This document shows, piece by piece, positions 13,829-17,063 of a stretch of DNA of 17,063 nucleotides. Position 1 is the stretch's first letter, and every line of letters begins with the position of its first letter. The stretch covers positions 1 through 17,063 of the forward strand of contig JANQRM010000411.1 in assembly GCA_028284565.1 (NCBI GenBank), written 5' to 3'. Below the pieces are notes generated by a model. It saw only the letters and a list, made by a program, of their open reading frames with translations, made no database searches and had not been told where the DNA came from. The stretch is from Anaerolineae bacterium (GTDB lineage: Bacteria; Chloroflexota; Anaerolineae; Aggregatilineales; Phototrophicaceae). The position numbers were made by a program, and so were the translations under genes.

Positions 13829-13896
13829 CACATTTCCTCCGAACTTGGCTTGCCAGATAGTTCCATTGTAGCAGAAAAATGCGTTTCAGAGTCCAT
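13828..13896 (-). CDS. Possible 22-residue leader ORF coupled to the DUF4157 gene
   Basis: On the minus strand GGAGG (13906-13902) precedes ATG (13896-13894) by 5 bases. The frame encodes 22 acidic, Ser-rich residues (beginning [16 protein letters not shown], ending EEM) and stops with TGA at 13830-13828, which overlaps the ATG of the DUF4157 gene as TGATG. Such overlap is typical of translational coupling. Against it, a candidate -10 box at 13865-13870 lies within this frame, and short frames with chance signals do occur. Confidence 0.3.
   Translation of the reverse strand: MDSETHFSATMELSGKPSSEEM
13865..13873 (-). promoter_or_regulatory. Candidate extended -10 promoter of the DUF4157 gene
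   Basis: The minus strand reads TGC then TACAAT, an extended -10 pattern, and would start transcription near 13858, about 30 bases before the ATG. No good -35 is seen. It conflicts with the small coupled frame at 13828-13896; only one of the two may be right. Confidence 0.4.
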
Positions 13897-14025
13897 TTCG
13901 ACCTCCATTTTGTCGACATTTCTGGACAATGGCGTTTTCCTCCCGTAGTCTGCGCGTCAGGTATCCCCCACCGAATTATGCTATCCTGAGTCTGTTCTGA
14001 TATGGTTATGTGGGGACTTATCAAC

Positions 14026-14937
14026 ATGAAAGTTCGTATCCTCTGGCTGATTGTGGTCAGCTTACTCATCGTGCCGACTGGCTCCCTATCTGCCCAAGAA
14101 ACGAGTGTCTTCTGGGATGGGCAATCGCGCTTCACTGTCTTGCTGATGGGCGTGGATCGTCGTCCGAGTGAAGGGGATGACTGGGCGTTTCGCTCCGACT
14201 CGATGATGATTGTCAGTTATGACCCCACGACGCAACACATCGGCATGTTGAGCATCCCCCGCGATATTCACTTTGCCTTGCCAAATGGAAGCGAATTCCA
14301 GCGTATTAACACGCTTCTCGTCGAAGCCGAATTGAACGAACCCGGCACAGGTCCCGATGCGATTATCAACGCGCTCCAATATAACCTCGGCATGTATATT
14401 GACGGCTTTGTCTTGGTCGATTTTCAAGCCTTTATCACCTTCGTCGATGCGATTGGTGGGATTGTCATGGATGTCCCCTACCTCATCCGTGACGATGCCT
14501 ATCCCGATATGAATTATGGCTATGACCCGCTCTACCTCGAACCCGGCTTGCATCTGTTGGATGGCGAAACGGCGTTAAAGTATGCGCGAACCCGTCATCA
14601 AGATAGCGATTGGGTACGGGTGCAACGGCAATTACAGGTGGTGGAAGCGGTCAAGGAAAAGGTGTCCGACCCGATTATCTTCCAGAATTTGATGTTAAAT
14701 GCGCCCTTGCTCTATGCCGAATTGCAAGCGAATGTCTGGACGAATATCTCACTCGAACAGGCTGGCTTCCTCGCATTGGCGACAATTCAAGTCGATGCTG
14801 AGGCGGTTACGACAGGTGTTGTGAGCAAAGACCACAGCATGACGCTTGTGCAATCGGGCGATATTGTCCGCATCCCAGACCGTGAACTGCTGGTTGAATT
14901 GCTGGTGAGCGTCTTCGGCGAAAACTATGCGGAGTAG
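14026..14937 (+). CDS. LytR-CpsA-Psr (LCP) family cell-wall polymer ligase
   Basis: LCP enzymes move polymers from lipid-phosphate carriers to the cell wall or envelope, outside the membrane. The start at 14026 gives 303 residues beginning with a signal peptide or anchor (MKVRILWLIVVSLLIVPTGS). The signature residues are in place: FRSDSMM (R56, D58), SIPRD (R79, D80), GGIVMDVP, and LDGETALKYARTRH with R188 and R190, followed by DSDWVRVQRQ. Length and order fit the catalytic domain with a short C-terminal extension. A longer start at 14002 (MVMWGLIN) lacks support. The gene stands alone, and no polymer synthesis genes are near, so its substrate cannot be named. Confidence 0.92.
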   Translation: MKVRILWLIVVSLLIVPTGSLSAQETSVFWDGQSRFTVLLMGVDRRPSEGDDWAFRSDSMMIVSYDPTTQHIGMLSIPRDIHFALPNGSEFQRINTLLVEAELNEPGTGPDAIINALQYNLGMYIDGFVLVDFQAFITFVDAIGGIVMDVPYLIRDDAYPDMNYGYDPLYLEPGLHLLDGETALKYARTRHQDSDWVRVQRQLQVVEAVKEKVSDPIIFQNLMLNAPLLYAELQANVWTNISLEQAGFLALATIQVDAEAVTTGVVSKDHSMTLVQSGDIVRIPDRELLVELLVSVFGENYAE

Positions 14938-15158
14938 GCGATTCATTAGCATATTTTGCTGAATTTTGGCTGGGAAATGCGTCACAGTTTCTCGCTTCGT
15001 TGCTGATTGTGGATAGTTAGCACCGCCAAAATGGGTTGCTCGTATCCAAGATGTTAAGGTGCAGAGGACTATCTATCATCCCAAACTAGAATCCTATCAT
15101 AGAATGGGGTGTTGTGCGGTTAGGATTTACGAACATTTGTTTCACAATGATGTGCCTG

Positions 15159-15581
15159 ATGAAAAAAACTTACTGCAACTACATATCCGTCCTAATTGCA
15201 ATTTGTGTTCTAACAATGGCGACATCTTGTCGTCTGCGAGACTTTGATGTTTGCAATCCAGAAAGTCCTATCGTTGAGTTGTTGGAGACAAAATATCCTG
15301 AATGGTCATATTTGGTTGAGAGTCTTCCACCATCTACAAATGGTGTTGAAACACTGCACGTCGGAGGCGGAACATATTCAGTTCGAGTTCTTAAGTATAC
15401 AGATAATGAGCAACCTATTTTGTCTGTTTCGACCAATGAAGGATATCCAAGAATGTGGGTAGGGATTAGTGGTTATTTCTATACACCAACCACAGAGTTG
15501 TTAAATCTGAGTGATACATATGAAATTGAAGCGATGAAGGACAATGTTTACTGTTACAGAAGAAAATCAGTAGAAGAGTAA
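15159..15581 (+). CDS. Putative lipoprotein of unknown function
   Basis: ATG at 15159 begins MKKTYCNYISVLIAICVLTM followed by ATSC, a lipoprotein signal peptide with lipobox Cys at residue 24, so the protein should be anchored to the outer face of the membrane. Longer starts (from 15114) add a Cys-rich stretch that spoils the signal. The mature part, about 117 residues, has beta-type strands (TYSVRVLKYTDNEQPILSVS, WVGISGYFYTPTTEL) and no known motif. No strong ribosome site is visible. It stands 7 bases before the next gene and clearly belongs to the same unit. The region is markedly richer in A+T than the LCP gene before it. Confidence 0.65.
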   Translation: MKKTYCNYISVLIAICVLTMATSCRLRDFDVCNPESPIVELLETKYPEWSYLVESLPPSTNGVETLHVGGGTYSVRVLKYTDNEQPILSVSTNEGYPRMWVGISGYFYTPTTELLNLSDTYEIEAMKDNVYCYRRKSVEE

Positions 15582-15588
15582 AGCAAGA

Positions 15589-16260
15589 ATGACCCATAAA
15601 TTCAACAACGAACAACTCGAATTTTTGAAGCAGTATCATGAAACAATTGAAGTCGGTATGACGATTGCGAATTTCTTGAATAACTGGACGATCATTGACA
15701 AGTTTATTGAATTAGAAACTTATCAAACGATGTTTGGTGAATATCTTTGGGATGATGTGTATGATTACTACGAGGATAGCTCAGTTTATGACGGGTCTCT
15801 CAAGGAGCAATTGCTTCAACAGCTACGGTCAATTTGGAATGCTACAGGTGGATATCCAATGATGCATGAGAAAACTCCTATGCAGGACATCATGAAAAAA
15901 GTATGGCGTGGAGATGTCACAATTGAAGAAATACACGAATATTTGGGGCATTCCTATGCAATGCTACAGAACAGCTCTATTGTTGCACTTGGACGGAAAA
16001 TGCGAGAAAAATCGTCTCTTCGTACTGAAGAGTGGATTGAACCGTTAGAGGCAATTGGTCGAAGTTATAAAGCCAATATTGAAGTCATGGGTGATACACG
16101 CATCAAACATTTTGTTATCGCAGGATTAGAAGAACTGGATTTAGAACCAGCAAGGGCAATCGCACAGGAGCTTCGTCGTCAATTGTCACAAGTTGACCAA
16201 GACATCATGCGCGAGTTTGAGGAAAAATGGGATTATTTGATGGAGAACATTGATCCATGA
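15589..16260 (+). CDS. Soluble helical protein of unknown function
   Basis: The 223-residue product has no signal peptide or membrane segment. It is rich in charged and aromatic residues and looks mostly helical (EQLEFLKQYHETIEVG, WDDVYDYYEDSSVYD, ELRRQLSQVDQDIMREFEEK). I recognise no family. AAGCAAGA precedes the ATG. It follows the lipoprotein gene by 7 bases and overlaps the next small gene by 4 bases (ATGA), so the three are probably one transcript. A 60-base line inside (15661-15720) has 19 G+C, against 34 in a line of the LCP gene (14221-14280), which hints at foreign origin. Confidence 0.75.
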   Translation: MTHKFNNEQLEFLKQYHETIEVGMTIANFLNNWTIIDKFIELETYQTMFGEYLWDDVYDYYEDSSVYDGSLKEQLLQQLRSIWNATGGYPMMHEKTPMQDIMKKVWRGDVTIEEIHEYLGHSYAMLQNSSIVALGRKMREKSSLRTEEWIEPLEAIGRSYKANIEVMGDTRIKHFVIAGLEELDLEPARAIAQELRRQLSQVDQDIMREFEEKWDYLMENIDP

Positions 16261-16379
16261 AGAAAGCAAAACGTGGGCATGATGATCGCCATATCAAGAT
16301 GGCTATTCGCGTGATTTTTGTGGTGTCGCTTGCGATTATTATATTTGGGATAGCAGTGGCATTTGCGCTTCCTAATTAG
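16257..16379 (+). CDS. 40-residue single-span membrane protein
   Basis: The ATG at 16257 overlaps the TGA of the preceding gene (ATGA), the usual sign of translational coupling. The product starts with a basic, polar head (MKKAKRGHDDRHIKMAIR) and continues with one hydrophobic helix (VIFVVSLAIIIFGIAVAF) ending ALPN. Positive charges before the helix favour an N-in orientation. No family is recognised. It may anchor or regulate the 223-residue protein encoded just upstream. Confidence 0.6.
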   Translation: MKKAKRGHDDRHIKMAIRVIFVVSLAIIIFGIAVAFALPN

Positions 16380-16416
16380 TGACAATCTCGTTAGTTAGTC
16401 GTCTTTGAGAGTTTTC

Positions 16417-16436
16417 GGACAGCAAGAATGCTGTCC
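16417..16436. repeat. Perfect hairpin, small palindromic element
   Basis: GGACAGC (16417-16423) pairs with GCTGTCC (16430-16436) around AAGAAT. It follows the three-gene unit by 37 bases but is not followed by T residues, so it may be a palindromic repeat or a stabilising 3' end rather than an intrinsic terminator. Confidence 0.45.
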
Positions 16437-16571
16437 CTACGAATCGAGGATATTTTGTAAATTTACTCTGGTTAAAGGTTCTATATAGTGCAAACTTATC
16501 TCATTCAATATTTCGAGGATACTCGACCTTTGCGTTAGAATGCAGAGGATTGATTACTAAGAGGAATCCTA

Positions 16572-17063
16572 ATGAAATTTGGTGTGACCTTTCCCCAACA
16601 TGCGTTTACGGACCCGCTTGCCTTGCGCGATTTTGCCCAAGCCGCCGAAGAGCTGGGCTATGATTATCTGATGACCTATGACCATGTGGTCGGTGCGAAT
16701 CCAGACCGTCCCGATTGGAAAGACCGTAATCCCTATACGTATCAGCATCTCTTCCATGAACCCTTTGTCTTGTATGGCTATCTGGCGGGCTTGACGAAGC
16801 GTATCGAATTTGTCACGGGGATTTTGATTCTCCCACAACGGCAAACGGCACTCGTCGCCAAGCAATCGGCAGAAGTGGATTTGCTCTCGAATGGACGCTT
16901 ACGGTTGGGTGTGGGTGTGGGTTGGAATCATGTGGAGTATGAAACGCTGGGACAAGATTTCAGCACACGTGGACGACGCATGGAAGAACAGATTAGCCTA
17001 CTTCGTCAATTGTGGACGCAAGACCTCGTGACCTATGAAGGGGAGTTCGATACTTTGCCTGAT
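16572..17063 (+). CDS. LLM-class (F420-dependent type) flavin/F420 oxidoreductase, 3' truncated by the window
   Basis: The first 164 residues fit the luciferase-like monooxygenase fold: MKFGVTFPQHAF, ALRDFAQAAEELGYDYLMTY, DHVVGANPD, GYLAGLTKRIEFVTGILILP, QTALVAKQSAEVDLLSNGRL, RLGVGVGWNHVEYETLGQDF and RGRRMEEQISLLRQLWT. The GVGVGWN stretch and the spacing resemble the F420-dependent branch common in Actinobacteria and Chloroflexota. It would be a soluble TIM-barrel enzyme; the substrate is unknown. GAGGA precedes the ATG at 16572. The family's usual length is about 280-300 residues, so nearly half is missing to the right. Confidence 0.9.
   Translation, partial: MKFGVTFPQHAFTDPLALRDFAQAAEELGYDYLMTYDHVVGANPDRPDWKDRNPYTYQHLFHEPFVLYGYLAGLTKRIEFVTGILILPQRQTALVAKQSAEVDLLSNGRLRLGVGVGWNHVEYETLGQDFSTRGRRMEEQISLLRQLWTQDLVTYEGEFDTLPD

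Noticed and set aside
14086..14553. 155-residue minus-strand frame opposite the LCP gene
   Set aside because: It lies wholly across the clear LCP domain, shows no domain motif and has no ribosome site.
1..17063. CRISPR arrays, tRNA or rRNA genes
   Set aside because: No regularly spaced direct repeats, no cloverleaf pattern and no rRNA-like stretch were seen on either strand, apart from the ten-base 16S-tail match in the Clp-N leader.

Overview
The window looks like a chromosomal stretch from an uncultured or little-studied member of the Chloroflexota (Anaerolineae-like). This is an inference from the gene mix: secreted beta-propeller proteins, a STAND-type LuxR regulator, a LytR-CpsA-Psr protein, an F420-type luciferase-like oxidoreductase and an acidic-repeat DUF4157 protein. 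No rRNA, tRNA, CRISPR array or transposase gene is visible.

Layout. 1-788: 3' part of an Eis-like acetyltransferase. 785-2687: an oligoendopeptidase (M3) gene bracketed by 18-bp inverted repeats and 4-bp CTAG duplications, which I read as a transposase-less mobile insertion cassette. 2684-3673 (minus): secreted WD40 protein. 3773-5176: metallo-beta-lactamase/rhodanese fusion (persulfide dioxygenase type), divergent from the WD40 gene. 5184-6050 (minus): stand-alone Clp-N repeat protein with a near-consensus promoter, divergent from a LuxR/ATPase regulator at 6237-8903. 8904-9208: non-coding, with small repeats and a hairpin. 9209-9856: secreted four-cysteine protein. 9995-10264: small membrane-anchored protein with its own terminator. 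10342-10511 (minus): a chimeric gene remnant joining the Clp-N promoter and 5' end to the last codons of a DUF4157 gene. 10586-10771: orphan HicB-like protein. 10850-12966: secreted beta-propeller gene broken by a frameshift near 11410-11431. 13001-13828 (minus): DUF4157 (eCIS-core type) protein with acidic repeats, preceded by a possible 22-residue leader ORF. 14026-14937: LCP enzyme. 15159-16379: A+T-rich three-gene set (lipoprotein, soluble protein, 40-residue membrane protein). 16572-17063: 5' part of an LLM oxidoreductase.

How it fits together. Most genes are single-gene units with their own control signals and varied housekeeping or envelope roles: peptide turnover, sulfane-sulfur oxidation, wall-polymer attachment, extracytoplasmic scaffolds. 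The two parts that deserve attention are the M3 cassette, where the pre-insertion sequence can be read directly from the flanks, and the Clp-N/DUF4157 remnant, which ties together two gene families that sit 7 kb apart here and suggests that they occur as neighbours elsewhere in this lineage.
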